From NCBI RefSeq assembly GCF_900215205.1, contig NZ_OBDY01000016.1, positions 134,085 to 198,084 on the forward strand: a stretch of 64,000 nucleotides of DNA, given 5' to 3'. Shown in pieces: positions 43,956-52,623 of this stretch. The notes beneath the pieces were generated by a model. That model was not told where the DNA came from. It searched no databases and saw only the letters and a program-made list of their open reading frames with translations. The DNA is from Paractinoplanes atraurantiacus (GTDB taxonomy: Bacteria; Actinomycetota; Actinomycetes; Mycobacteriales; Micromonosporaceae). Both the position numbers and the translations under genes were made by a program. Positions within the stretch are counted from its first letter, which is position 1, and every line of letters begins with the position of its first letter.

Positions 43956-44444
43956 GTGGAAAACCTGCGGCGACGATGCGAGTCGCGCCTGCGCGGGGTC
44001 CGCGTGCCCGACCCGTTCGATCTGGACACGTTCTGCGCCGAGGTGGCCGAGCGGCGCGGACGTCCGCTGATCCGCCGGCCGGTGCCCGGCCTCAGCGCGG
44101 ACGCGCCCTGCGGCCTGTGGATCGGCACTCCCGAGGCCGACCACGTCTTCTACGATCCCGGCACGTCCCCGCTGCACGCCGAGCACATCGTCCTGCACGA
44201 GCTGGCCCACATCCTCAGCGGACATTCGGGCACCGGCAATGAAAGCGCCGGCGCCGGAAGCGCGCGGACACGCCTGTTCCCCGACCTCGACCCGGCCACC
44301 GTCAGCCGCGCGCTGGGCCGCGCCGCGTACTCCGACGAGCAGGAGCGCGAGGCCGAGATGATGGCGTCACTCATCCGCGGCCGCTCGCCCAAGCCGCCGC
44401 GCACGACGCTGGGCCGGGTGGCCAAGGCCCTGGGCCTGGAGTGA
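43956..44444 (+). CDS. ImmA/IrrE-like zinc metallopeptidase
   Basis: 162 residues, start GTG 43956. The HExxH zinc motif is visible in IVLHELAHILSGHSG (about residue 88), preceded by the family region AEHIVLHE, and the downstream EREAEMMASL supplies the likely third ligand. ImmA/IrrE proteins cleave XRE-type repressors. Here it is coupled (GTGA) to a 7-TM protein, with an XRE regulator convergent after it, so it may release that repressor. Functional link is inference; the domain is clear. Confidence 0.88.
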   Translation: MENLRRRCESRLRGVRVPDPFDLDTFCAEVAERRGRPLIRRPVPGLSADAPCGLWIGTPEADHVFYDPGTSPLHAEHIVLHELAHILSGHSGTGNESAGAGSARTRLFPDLDPATVSRALGRAAYSDEQEREAEMMASLIRGRSPKPPRTTLGRVAKALGLE

Positions 44445-45484
44445 TCCTCTCAGCGATCCTGCTGACCCTGCTCTGGGGCATGGCGATCGTGCGATTTCCC
44501 ACCGTATTTCGCGACAAACGCCAGCGGGCACTGTGGGGCTCGCTCGCCGCCGTCACGCTGGGCAAGACCTTCGCCTTCCCGCCGATCCTGGCCGAGACCC
44601 ACATGCCCGCGGCGCCTCATCTGTTCGGTGTGCTGGCCGCCTTCTTCCTTCTGCGCTTCGTCGCCCTGGTCACCGGCCGCGGCGACAACCGGCGGCAGAC
44701 CCTCCTGGTCGTGCTCGTCCTCGCCGCACTGATCATCCTGATCGCGGGCGAGACACCGCCGGAGCCCCGCGTACCCACCCGGAATTTCGCCTATTGGGTG
44801 GTCCTGGAGGCGTATCTGGCCTTCGTGTTGATCAATGCGTCGGCGCTCTTCTGGTCGACGAGCCGTCAGGTGCACCAGGGCCTGCCCCGCTTCGCCCTGC
44901 GGCTGATGGCGGTCGGCACGGCGCTGATCACCGTCTTCGCCTTCTTCCGGATCAGCGCGCTGATCTTCGAGGGTCTGCGCGACGTCGAGCCGGTCGCCGA
45001 GCAGTTCCAGACCGTCGCGGTGCTGCTCACGGTCACCGGCGGCATGCTCGCCGCCAGCCCGAGGGCACGGAGCGCGCTCACCGCGTACAGAAATCTCCTG
45101 CTTCTGAGGCCTTTGTGGAAGGCCATGCGGGACGCCTTCCCCGAGATCATCCTCTTCACCCCGCGCCGCGCGATCGTCGAGCTGGCCGGCGTCGACGACA
45201 TCCACCTGCGCCTTTACCGCCGGGTCATCGAGATCAGGGACGGCATGCTCGCCCTGCGCCCCTACCTCGAAACCACAGGGGACAAAAGCACAAAGTCAGA
45301 GGCCGATTCCATCGTACGAGCTCTGGAGCGCCGAAAAGCAGGCGAACCCGCCACGGGAAGCTCGGCCGAGTGGGCGCCGGTCGGCTCGACGCTGGCCGAC
45401 GAGGTCGCGTGGCTCAGCGCCGTCAGCCGGGAGTATCGCCGGGCCGGCGCTCGGACTCCCACACCTTCCGGATCAGCTCGCTGA
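44441..45484 (+). CDS. Seven-TM protein, MAB_1171c-like
   Basis: 347 residues from GTG 44441, overlapping the protease stop. Seven hydrophobic helices in the first 220 residues (ILSAILLTLLWGMAIV, LFGVLAAFFLLRFVALVTG, RQTLLVVLVLAALIILIAG, YWVVLEAYLAFVLINASALFW and others), then a cytoplasmic helical domain of about 125 residues with an RRVIEIRDGMLALRPYLE segment. Resembles the MAB_1171c-type putative transporter family. Being coupled to an ImmA-like protease suggests a membrane sensor or small-molecule export role. The last 62 bases overlap the convergent XRE gene. Confidence 0.8.
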   Translation: MILSAILLTLLWGMAIVRFPTVFRDKRQRALWGSLAAVTLGKTFAFPPILAETHMPAAPHLFGVLAAFFLLRFVALVTGRGDNRRQTLLVVLVLAALIILIAGETPPEPRVPTRNFAYWVVLEAYLAFVLINASALFWSTSRQVHQGLPRFALRLMAVGTALITVFAFFRISALIFEGLRDVEPVAEQFQTVAVLLTVTGGMLAASPRARSALTAYRNLLLLRPLWKAMRDAFPEIILFTPRRAIVELAGVDDIHLRLYRRVIEIRDGMLALRPYLETTGDKSTKSEADSIVRALERRKAGEPATGSSAEWAPVGSTLADEVAWLSAVSREYRRAGARTPTPSGSAR

Positions 45485-45842
45485 TCGTGTCGCGCCCTCG
45501 CGGCGACACGTCGGCCGCCCGCAGCGCGATCTCGGTGACCCCGGCGTCGCGGATGGTCCGCAGCAGCTCGAGCTGACCGTCGACCCGCGCCGCCTGCTCG
45601 TCGTCCAAAAAGTACGCCACCGGCACCCCGAAATAGGTGGCCAGGGCGGTCAGATGCTGGATCGTCGGGTTGCCGCGCCGCCCGGTGCGCAGCTGCCAGA
45701 TGTACGTGTGCGAGATCGGCACGCTCTGCTCGGACCGGATCGCCTCGGCCACCGCCATGTAACTCGGCTCGCCCTGCCCCGCCGGCCGGACCGAGCGGAA
45801 CAGGCGATCGAGTTTCTCGGCGATGGAGAAGGCGCCCACCAC
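45423..45842 (-). CDS. XRE-family transcriptional regulator
   Basis: 139 residues from GTG 45842. Helix-turn-helix in ISHTYIWQLRTGRRGNPTIQ, then HLTALATYFGVPVAYFLDDE, the usual XRE layout of about 75 residues. A C-terminal segment (VDGQLELLRTIRDAG, VTEIALRAADVSPRG) may hold oligomerisation. GGAGG precedes it. It overlaps the 7-TM gene on the opposite strand by 62 bases and is divergent from the P450 gene, so it may control both sides. A natural substrate candidate for the ImmA-like protease. Confidence 0.87.
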   Translation of the reverse strand: MVGAFSIAEKLDRLFRSVRPAGQGEPSYMAVAEAIRSEQSVPISHTYIWQLRTGRRGNPTIQHLTALATYFGVPVAYFLDDEQAARVDGQLELLRTIRDAGVTEIALRAADVSPRGRDTISELIRKVWESERRPGDTPG

Positions 45843-46081
45843 GCCCTCCTCCCCCGATCATCGGATCACGATGAGGTGCTCACCATACAGCGAACGGCGT
45901 CCATGAGCAGGGACCGGCGAGCCGGCCAATGCACATCCCCCGATGCAGGACGCCATAAACTGTGGTTGATGAGCCCGGGCCAGCGTAAGCCAGCCCCGCC
46001 ACCCCGCGAAACCCCCTTTCTGTCGCACCCCCTCGCTAGGCTTCGCCTCATATCGAAGCTGCTCGTTGAGAGGAGTCCGCC

Positions 46082-47293
46082 GTGACGACAGTTGTCGAGA
46101 GTCCGGAAGTCTTCACCCTGCTCACGGAGCTCACCACGATGGTCGGGCGGGAGGATCCCTATCCGCGGTACGCCCGGCTGCGGGAGATCTCCCCGATGGT
46201 CCGGGCCGGCGACAATGCGCTGGTCGTGACCCGGCATGCCGACTGCGCGGCGGTCGCCCGCGATCCGAAGCTGGGCCACATGCCGGCGCACATGCTGGCG
46301 TTCGTCGGCTTCCCCGACTGGGCCGATCATCCGGCTCTCCAGCAGTTCTTCACCAGCATGATCGCGCAGAACCCGCCCGACCACACCCGGCTGCGCCGGC
46401 TCGTCAGCTCACGTTTCACCGCGCGCCGCGTGCAGGAGCTGCGGCCGGCCGTCGAGCGGATGGTGACCGAGCTTCTCGACGACCTCGACGGCGCCGGCGA
46501 GGCCGATTTCGTGTCGGCGTTCGCCTTCCCGCTGCCGGCTAATGTGATCGGCGAGCTGCTCGGCGTCCCTAAGCAGGATCGCGCCCAGTTCCAGACGCTG
46601 GTGCGCGACTGGTCGCAGGTGCTCGACATCATCACGCCCGAGGTCCTCGAGAAAGCCGATCCCGCCGCCAAGATCATGCGGGATTACCTGACCGGGCTGG
46701 CCGCCGAGCGCCGGAAGCACCCGCAGGACGATCTGCTGAGCGCGCTGGTCAGCGCCGAGGAGGAGGGTGACCGTCTCACCGAGGACGAGTTGCTGACGAT
46801 GGCCGCGCTGCTGTTCGCGGCGGGTTTCGAGACGACCACCAACCTGCTCGCGAACGGCCTGGTCGCGCTGCTGGACCACCCCGATCAGCTCCCGGCGCTG
46901 CAGGAGGATCCGGAGGCCGCGGCCGAGGAGCTGCTGCGGTTCGACTCGCCGGTGCAGCTGCTGGGCCGGGTCGCGTGGGATGCCACGACGATCGCGGGTG
47001 TCCCGATCGAGCCCGGTGATCGCCTGGTCGCCTATCTGGGTGGCGGCAACCGTGATCCGGAGCGGTTCGCCGAGCCTGACCGGCTCGATCTGCGGCGCAA
47101 GGACAACGCGCCGCTCTCGTTCGGCGGTGGGATCCACTACTGCCTGGGCGCGCCGCTGGCGAGGCTGGAGGCTCAGGTGGCCTTCCCGGCATTGATGCGC
47201 AGACTGCCGAAACTGGCACGCGCTGAAGGGGCCGAGCGCCGCGACAGCCTCACGCTGCGGGGATACACCCGTCTGCCCGTCACGACGAAGTAG
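46082..47293 (+). CDS. Cytochrome P450
   Basis: 403 residues from GTG 46082 (GAGAGGAGTCC upstream). Heme-binding loop FGGGIHYCLGAPLARLEAQ, Cys about residue 354; oxygen-activation I-helix AAGFETTTNL; K-helix EELLR. Bacterial soluble class I enzyme. No ferredoxin or reductase gene adjacent, so electron partners are elsewhere. It lies divergent to an XRE regulator, next to the ImmA-like/7-TM pair, possibly modifying the ligand of that system or a secondary metabolite. Substrate unknown. Confidence 0.93.
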   Translation: MTTVVESPEVFTLLTELTTMVGREDPYPRYARLREISPMVRAGDNALVVTRHADCAAVARDPKLGHMPAHMLAFVGFPDWADHPALQQFFTSMIAQNPPDHTRLRRLVSSRFTARRVQELRPAVERMVTELLDDLDGAGEADFVSAFAFPLPANVIGELLGVPKQDRAQFQTLVRDWSQVLDIITPEVLEKADPAAKIMRDYLTGLAAERRKHPQDDLLSALVSAEEEGDRLTEDELLTMAALLFAAGFETTTNLLANGLVALLDHPDQLPALQEDPEAAAEELLRFDSPVQLLGRVAWDATTIAGVPIEPGDRLVAYLGGGNRDPERFAEPDRLDLRRKDNAPLSFGGGIHYCLGAPLARLEAQVAFPALMRRLPKLARAEGAERRDSLTLRGYTRLPVTTK

Positions 47294-47304
47294 GGCAAAT
47301 AAGG

Positions 47305-47346
47305 GCGCCGCTGTGAATTCCACGGGGGAAGAACTCACAACGGCGC
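47305..47346. terminator. Stem-loop terminator between convergent P450 and lipoprotein genes
   Basis: GCGCCG and TGTGA at 47305-47316 pair with TCACA and CGGCGC at 47335-47346, with one mismatch and an 18-base loop. No T-run. It sits between two convergent stops. Confidence 0.55.
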
Positions 47347-47416
47347 ACTCGGAACATTAGACCTTCTCCGGCGGGCTGTCCATCCCGGGCGCCGCATTCA
47401 CAGGTTGCTCCGAGGT

Positions 47417-48100
47417 TCAGCCGACGCGCTGCACAACCGATCCGACCAGCTTCTGCCAGTCGCCGCCGAAGTTGGGCGACGTGCTGGCGTTGTTGAGCTG
47501 ATAGATCGCGTAGGCATCGACGAGCACCACGTTGCTCTTGGTCAGCACGGCGACGGCGGTGTCGGCCGTGCCGGGGTGTTTCGGCTCGTACTTCTTGTGC
47601 CGGATCACCGCGAAGCCGTCCCAGCCGCTCTCGTTCAGCGTCTTGATCTCGACGGTCTCGGTGTACGCGGGCTCGGACTTGTCGTTGGTGACGGTGGCCG
47701 GCACCGACACGTCGGCCTTGCAGCCGTCGGCGACCGCGCGCAGCGCCGCCTGGCCGGCCTTGGCCGCGCTCGCGTCGCCGTAGACCAGCGCCGTCTGGTC
47801 GAGGGTCTGCGCGCCCTTCTCCCCCTCGTCCACGAAGGACGCGGCCACGACCTCGCCGCCCGGCGGGACCGGGGGCGCCGTCGAGGTGCCGCCGCAGATG
47901 CTCACCAGCTGCTTGGGGTCGGGCGCGGTGGCGGGCGGGGCCCACGTCGGCCCGATGTCGGTCGCCTGCAGCAGCGCCCCCCGCATGGTGGTGGCGGCGA
48001 TGAGGCCGGTCGGCTCCGGCGCCGGGTCGTCGTCGCCGGAGGAACAACCGGCGGCCAGGAGCACGACGCAGAGCGCGGGGGCGGCGATACGAGCGAGCAT
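47417..48100 (-). CDS. Lipoprotein with PknH-like sensor-type domain
   Basis: 227 residues from ATG 48100 (earlier in-frame start would add 7 residues). Lipobox LLAAGC, Cys near 19. Mature part has four Cys-poor alpha/beta segments: RGALLQATDIGPTW, VVAASFVDEGEKGAQTLD, TAVAVLTKSNVVLVDAYAIY and NFGGDWQKLVGSVVQR. The pattern resembles the extracellular sensor domains of actinobacterial kinases such as PknH, but no kinase is present. Binding partner unknown. Confidence 0.75.
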   Translation of the reverse strand: MLARIAAPALCVVLLAAGCSSGDDDPAPEPTGLIAATTMRGALLQATDIGPTWAPPATAPDPKQLVSICGGTSTAPPVPPGGEVVAASFVDEGEKGAQTLDQTALVYGDASAAKAGQAALRAVADGCKADVSVPATVTNDKSEPAYTETVEIKTLNESGWDGFAVIRHKKYEPKHPGTADTAVAVLTKSNVVLVDAYAIYQLNNASTSPNFGGDWQKLVGSVVQRVG

Positions 48101-48162
48101 CGGGCCATCTTCGCAGAACACATACCGTGACGGATCCGGGCGCTCCGGGTTAGGTTGTCGGG

Positions 48163-49614
48163 GTGACCGACCTCGATGCGCTGGCCCGGCGGCTGCGGGC
48201 GGAGCTGGGCCCCGACCAGGTCATCACCGACCGGCAGGAGCTGCGGACGTACGAATGTGACGGCCTCGCCCACTACCGGGTCGTCCCGGCGATCGTGGCG
48301 CTGCCGCACACCGCGGCCCAGACCGCGGCCGTGGTCAAGGCCTGCGTCGAGGCTCGGGTGCCGTTCGTGGCCCGCGGCTCGGGCACCGGACTGTCCGGCG
48401 GGGCGCTCCCGCACGCCGACGGGGTGCTGATCGTGACCGCGCAGATGCGCCGCATCCTCGGCGTCGCGCCCGAGGACGAGCGCGCGGTGGTCGAGCCGGG
48501 CGTGATCAACCTCCAGGTGACCCGGGCCGCGACGCCGCACGGCTACTACTACGCGCCCGACCCGTCCAGCCAGCAGATCTGCTCGATCGGCGGCAACGTG
48601 GCCGAGAACTCGGGTGGCGCACACTGCCTCAAGTACGGCTTCACCACCAACCACGTGACCGGCCTGCAGTTCGTCGCCCCCGACGGCAACCTGGTGCGGA
48701 TCGGCGGCCGGGCCGAGGACCCGCCCGGCTACGACCTGCTCGGCGCGTTCGTCGGCTCGGAGGGCACGCTGGGCATCGCGACCGAGGTGACCGTGCGCCT
48801 GACCCGGCTGCCCGAGTCGGTGCGCACGCTGCTCGCCGCGTTTCCCGGCGTCGATCAGGCCGGCGCCGCGACCAGCGCGATCATCGCGGCCGGGGTGGTG
48901 CCGGCGGCGATCGAGATGATGGATGCGCTGGCCATCGAGGCGGCCGAGGCGGCGGTGGCCTGCGGTTATCCGGCGGGCGCGGGCGCGGTGCTGATCGTCG
49001 AGCTGGACGGGCCGGCGGCCGAGGTGGCGGCGCAGTTCGACCAGGTCACGGCGCTGTGCGAGCAGAGCGGGGCGTTCGAGATCAGGATCGCGGCCGACGA
49101 CGCCGAGCGGGCGCTGTTCTGGAAGGGCCGCAAGTCGGCGTTCGCCGCGGTGGGCCGGATCAGCCCCGACTACATCGTGCAGGACGGTGTGATCCCGCGG
49201 ACCGCGCTGCCGCAGGTCCTTCGCAAGATCGACGACCTGGCGGCGGAGAACGGCGTGCGGGTGGCCAACGTCTTCCACGCCGGCGACGGCAACCTGCATC
49301 CGCTGGTGCTCTTCGACGACGGCGTCCCGGGCGAGGCCGAGCGGGCCGAGGCCACCTCGGGGGCGATCATCGACCTCTGCATCGAGTACGGCGGGTCGAT
49401 CACCGGCGAGCACGGGGTCGGCGCCGACAAGGCGAAATACATGCCGCGCATGTTCGGCGACGACGACCTGGACACGATGCAGCTGCTGCGGTGCGCGTTC
49501 GACCCGGACGGCCTGGCCAACCCCGGCAAGATCTTCCCCACGCCGAGGCTGTGCGGCGAGCGGCCGGGCCGGCATCGGGCGGCCGACGCGTTCCCGGACG
49601 CCGAGGTGTTCTGA
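48163..49614 (+). CDS. glcD: Glycolate oxidase, FAD subunit GlcD
   Basis: 483 residues from GTG 48163. FAD-binding PCMH domain: FVARGSGTGLSGGALPHADG, SSQQICSIGGNVAENSGGAH, GAFVGSEGTLGIATEVTVRL, and C-terminal NVFHAGDGNLHPLVLFDD with ITGEHGVGADKAKYM. Oxidises glycolate (or D-lactate) to glyoxylate (or pyruvate) and passes electrons to GlcF. First gene of a tight glcDEF operon (1 base before glcE). Confidence 0.92.
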   Translation: MTDLDALARRLRAELGPDQVITDRQELRTYECDGLAHYRVVPAIVALPHTAAQTAAVVKACVEARVPFVARGSGTGLSGGALPHADGVLIVTAQMRRILGVAPEDERAVVEPGVINLQVTRAATPHGYYYAPDPSSQQICSIGGNVAENSGGAHCLKYGFTTNHVTGLQFVAPDGNLVRIGGRAEDPPGYDLLGAFVGSEGTLGIATEVTVRLTRLPESVRTLLAAFPGVDQAGAATSAIIAAGVVPAAIEMMDALAIEAAEAAVACGYPAGAGAVLIVELDGPAAEVAAQFDQVTALCEQSGAFEIRIAADDAERALFWKGRKSAFAAVGRISPDYIVQDGVIPRTALPQVLRKIDDLAAENGVRVANVFHAGDGNLHPLVLFDDGVPGEAERAEATSGAIIDLCIEYGGSITGEHGVGADKAKYMPRMFGDDDLDTMQLLRCAFDPDGLANPGKIFPTPRLCGERPGRHRAADAFPDAEVF

Positions 49615-49615
49615 G

Positions 49616-50734
49616 ATGGGCGCCCTCGACGAGCTGACCCGGCCGGCCACCGACGACGATCACGTGGGCGGCGTGCCGGCCCGCCTGGTCGCGTCGCCCG
49701 CCTCGACCGCGGAGGCGGCGGCGCTGATCGCGGACGCGGGCGATGTCACCGTCGTCGTCCGCGGCGCCGGCACCAAGATCCATTGGGGCCCGCCGCCGGA
49801 CCGGCTCGACCTGATCATCGACACGACGCGGCTGAACGGCGTCGTCGAGCACGCGGCGGGCGATCTGATCACGGTGATCCGGGCCGGGACGCCGCTGGCC
49901 GATCTGTCGCTGGGCGATCAGCAGCTGGTGCTCGAGGGCCCGACCGGCGCGACCGTGGGCGGGACGGTCGCGACGAACACCAGCGGGCCGCTGCGACTGC
50001 ATTACGGGACGGTCCGCGACCTGCTCATCGGCATCACGGTCGTGCGGCCGGACGGCAAAGTCGCCCGCTCCGGCGGCAAGGTGGTCAAGAACGTCGCCGG
50101 CTACGACCTGGGCAAGCTCTTCACGGGTTCCTACGGAACCCTGGGGCTGATCACCGAGTGCGCCTTCCGGTTGCATCCGCTTGCGGTTTCGAGGTTGTAC
50201 GTCCGTACGACCGCACCCGCTTCCGCAGTGGCAGCCGTGCTGGGAGCGCAGGTCGTGCCGAGCGCGCTCGAGATCGACTCGGCCTCCGGGGAGCTGGCCG
50301 TCCTGCTCGAGGGCACCGCCACCGGCGTACGCGAAAGGGCCTCGGTCGTGGAAAAGCTGATCGGGGGCGAGATCAGCGAGGAGGCGCCGGCCTGGTGGGG
50401 CGTGGCGCCGTGGTCCGCGGACGGGATCGGGATGAAGCTGTCCGTGCCGAAATCGCGGGTGCCGGCACTGACCGAGTCCGGCTTCCCGGTCCGGGGATCG
50501 GCCGGGACGGGCGTGCTTTACGCGGCGCCGCGCGACATCACCGAGGTCGAGCGGCTGCGAGCGCTGTGCGTGACCGCCGGCGGGCACGCGGTCGTACTGA
50601 CCGCGCCGCCCCCGATCCGCGACATCCTGGACATGTGGGGCCCCGTGCCCGGCCTCGTCCTGATGCGCCGGATCAAGGAGCAGTTCGACCCGGGACGCCG
50701 GTTCGCGCCCGGCCGGTTCGTGGGAGGCATCTGA
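49616..50734 (+). CDS. glcE: Glycolate oxidase, FAD-binding subunit GlcE
   Basis: 372 residues from ATG 49616. FAD-binding domain of the same fold: VTVVVRGAGTKIHWGPPPD, ATVGGTVATNTSGPLRLHYG, RDLLIGITVVRPDGKVARSG, GYDLGKLFTGSYGTLGLITE, FDPGRRFAPGRFVGGI at the end. Partner of GlcD in the membrane-associated complex. Its stop is followed without a gap by glcF. Confidence 0.9.
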   Translation: MGALDELTRPATDDDHVGGVPARLVASPASTAEAAALIADAGDVTVVVRGAGTKIHWGPPPDRLDLIIDTTRLNGVVEHAAGDLITVIRAGTPLADLSLGDQQLVLEGPTGATVGGTVATNTSGPLRLHYGTVRDLLIGITVVRPDGKVARSGGKVVKNVAGYDLGKLFTGSYGTLGLITECAFRLHPLAVSRLYVRTTAPASAVAAVLGAQVVPSALEIDSASGELAVLLEGTATGVRERASVVEKLIGGEISEEAPAWWGVAPWSADGIGMKLSVPKSRVPALTESGFPVRGSAGTGVLYAAPRDITEVERLRALCVTAGGHAVVLTAPPPIRDILDMWGPVPGLVLMRRIKEQFDPGRRFAPGRFVGGI

Positions 50735-52081
50735 ATGGTCGACGCCACATGGGGCACCGGAGAGCCTCCCCGCGACGTGCTGGGCCCGGTCGCCGGTCCC
50801 GCCGCCTTCGACGACGATCATCCGCCGCGGGCCGACCTGGTCGCCGACTGCGTGCACTGCGGGTTCTGCCTGCCGGCCTGCCCGACGTACGCGCTGTGGG
50901 GCGCCGAGGCCGACTCGCCCCGCGGCCGCATCTACCTGATGAACGAGGGGCTGAACGGCGAACCGCTCAGCGACTCGATGGTGGCGCATTTCGATCGGTG
51001 CCTGGGCTGCATGTCGTGCGTGACCGCGTGCCCGTCCGGGGTGAAGTACGACCGCCTCATCGAGGACACCCGGGCCCAGGTCGAGCGCCGCCACACCCGC
51101 TCGCCGCGCGACCGGGCGCTGCGCTCGGCGATCTTCGCGGTGTTCCCGTACCGGCGACGACTGCGCCTTCTCCGGGGCCCACTGAAGGCGTACCAAATGT
51201 CCGGCTTGGGGAATGTGATCACCCCGCTTCTGGAGCGGCTCTCCCCCACGCTGGCGACGCTCGAGTCGCTCGCGCCGCGCCTGCGCCGGGTCCCGCCTCC
51301 CCCACGCCGCGTCGCCGCGCGAGGTCCGCGGCGGGCCGTCGTGGGCATGCTGACCGGTTGTGTTCAGGGTGCGTTCTTCCCCGAGGTCAACTCCGCGACC
51401 GTACGCGTCCTGGCCGCCGAAGGCTGCGACGTGCTGATCCCGCCCTCGCAGGGCTGCTGCGGCGCGCTGAGCGTGCACAACGGCCGGAAGCAGGAGGCGC
51501 GGCGCTTCGCCCGCAAGCTCATCGACACGTTCGAGCGCACCGGCATGGACTACTTCGTGGTCAACGCCGCCGGCTGCGGCTCCTCGCTCAAGGAGTACGA
51601 CGTCCTGCTGGCCGACGACCCGGCGTACGCGGCCCGGGCCGCCGCGTTCACCGCGAAGGTCCGCGACCTGGCCGAACTGCTGCACGACCTCGGCCCGGTG
51701 GCCGAACGCCACCCGCTGCCCCTGACGATCGGCTATCACGACGCCTGCCATCTGGGGCACGCCCAGGGCGTACGCCGGCAGCCCCGCTCCCTGCTCAACG
51801 GCATCCCCGAGCTGAAGCTCCGCGAGATCGCGGACCCGGAGATCTGCTGCGGCTCGGCCGGCATCTGGAACATCCTCAACCCCGTGCCCGCGGCCGAGCT
51901 CGGCGACCGCAAGGCCACCAACGTGCTGGCCACCGGGGCCGACCTGCTGGTCACGGCCAACCCCGGCTGCCTCATGCAGGTCGCCTCGGCGATCCGCCGC
52001 CAGGGCGGCACGATAGCCCTGGCCCACACGGCCCAGGTCCTGGACGCGTCGATCCGCAACCTGGGCCCGTCGTTCCTGTAG
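50735..52081 (+). CDS. glcF: Glycolate oxidase, iron-sulfur subunit GlcF
   Basis: 448 residues from ATG 50735. Two 4Fe-4S motifs: CVHCGFCLPACPTY (about 31-44) and CLGCMSCVTACPSG (about 89-102). Two CCG-domains follow: QGCCGALSVHN with AAGCGSSLKEY, and GYHDACHLGHAQGV with ICCGSAGIWN. Transfers electrons from GlcDE to the respiratory chain. ATG directly after the glcE stop. A fused enzyme of the same overall chemistry lies at 6214-9012. Confidence 0.92.
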   Translation: MVDATWGTGEPPRDVLGPVAGPAAFDDDHPPRADLVADCVHCGFCLPACPTYALWGAEADSPRGRIYLMNEGLNGEPLSDSMVAHFDRCLGCMSCVTACPSGVKYDRLIEDTRAQVERRHTRSPRDRALRSAIFAVFPYRRRLRLLRGPLKAYQMSGLGNVITPLLERLSPTLATLESLAPRLRRVPPPPRRVAARGPRRAVVGMLTGCVQGAFFPEVNSATVRVLAAEGCDVLIPPSQGCCGALSVHNGRKQEARRFARKLIDTFERTGMDYFVVNAAGCGSSLKEYDVLLADDPAYAARAAAFTAKVRDLAELLHDLGPVAERHPLPLTIGYHDACHLGHAQGVRRQPRSLLNGIPELKLREIADPEICCGSAGIWNILNPVPAAELGDRKATNVLATGADLLVTANPGCLMQVASAIRRQGGTIALAHTAQVLDASIRNLGPSFL

Positions 52082-52083
52082 CG

Positions 52084-52605
52084 CTACGACACCGGTGTCG
52101 CGTTACCCGCGTTCCACTGCTGGGTGGCGCCGAAGTTGCAGGCCTGCAGGAGGACCGCGATCTGGTTCTCGCCGAACGCGCCGATGCACAGCTGCTTGTT
52201 GTACACCTTGGCGCCGACGCTCCTGATCACCCAGGATCCGTTCGTCTGCTTGAGGGCCTCCCACTGCTTGTTCATGTCATTACCCCCGTCGGCCCAGTTG
52301 CAGGTGCCCAGGGACAGGTTGAAGGACAGGGAGGCATTCGGATGGGCCTCGAGGCAGGAGGTCGACGACGTGCCCTGGCTCTGGAGCACCCACAGCGGGT
52401 TGCCGGTGTTGCCCCAGTTGTCGTACTTCTGATGCAGCCACCACTTGGCGAGGCTGTTCGGCGACTTCGCGCAGCTCTCGAGATAGGGACTGTGGTCGTC
52501 GGCGCGGGTGTCGAAGGTCCACAGACACATGCTGCGCTCCTCCCACTTGTTGTGGGCCACATTGGTGAAGGCCCGGCTATACACACCGACGGCCTGAGCC
52601 GGCAA
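52084..52605 (-). CDS. Ricin-type-lectin-like secreted protein, 5'-truncated
   Basis: About 173 residues from TTG 52605. Contains a QxW-like motif (TQQWNAGN) and Cys-containing repeats: KWWLHQKYDNWGNTGNPLWV, then SCLEAHPNASLSFNLSLGTC and KQLCIGAFGENQIAVLLQAC. This fits a ricin/beta-trefoil-like lectin. The N-terminus STTAWALPAQA looks like only the last part of a signal peptide. In-frame codons before TTG end at the stop of the VOC gene upstream (52624), so the gene start appears deleted. Likely pseudogene or dependent on an unusual start. Confidence 0.6.
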   Translation of the reverse strand: MPAQAVGVYSRAFTNVAHNKWEERSMCLWTFDTRADDHSPYLESCAKSPNSLAKWWLHQKYDNWGNTGNPLWVLQSQGTSSTSCLEAHPNASLSFNLSLGTCNWADGGNDMNKQWEALKQTNGSWVIRSVGAKVYNKQLCIGAFGENQIAVLLQACNFGATQQWNAGNATPVS

Positions 52606-52623
52606 GGCCCAGGCCGTGGTGCT

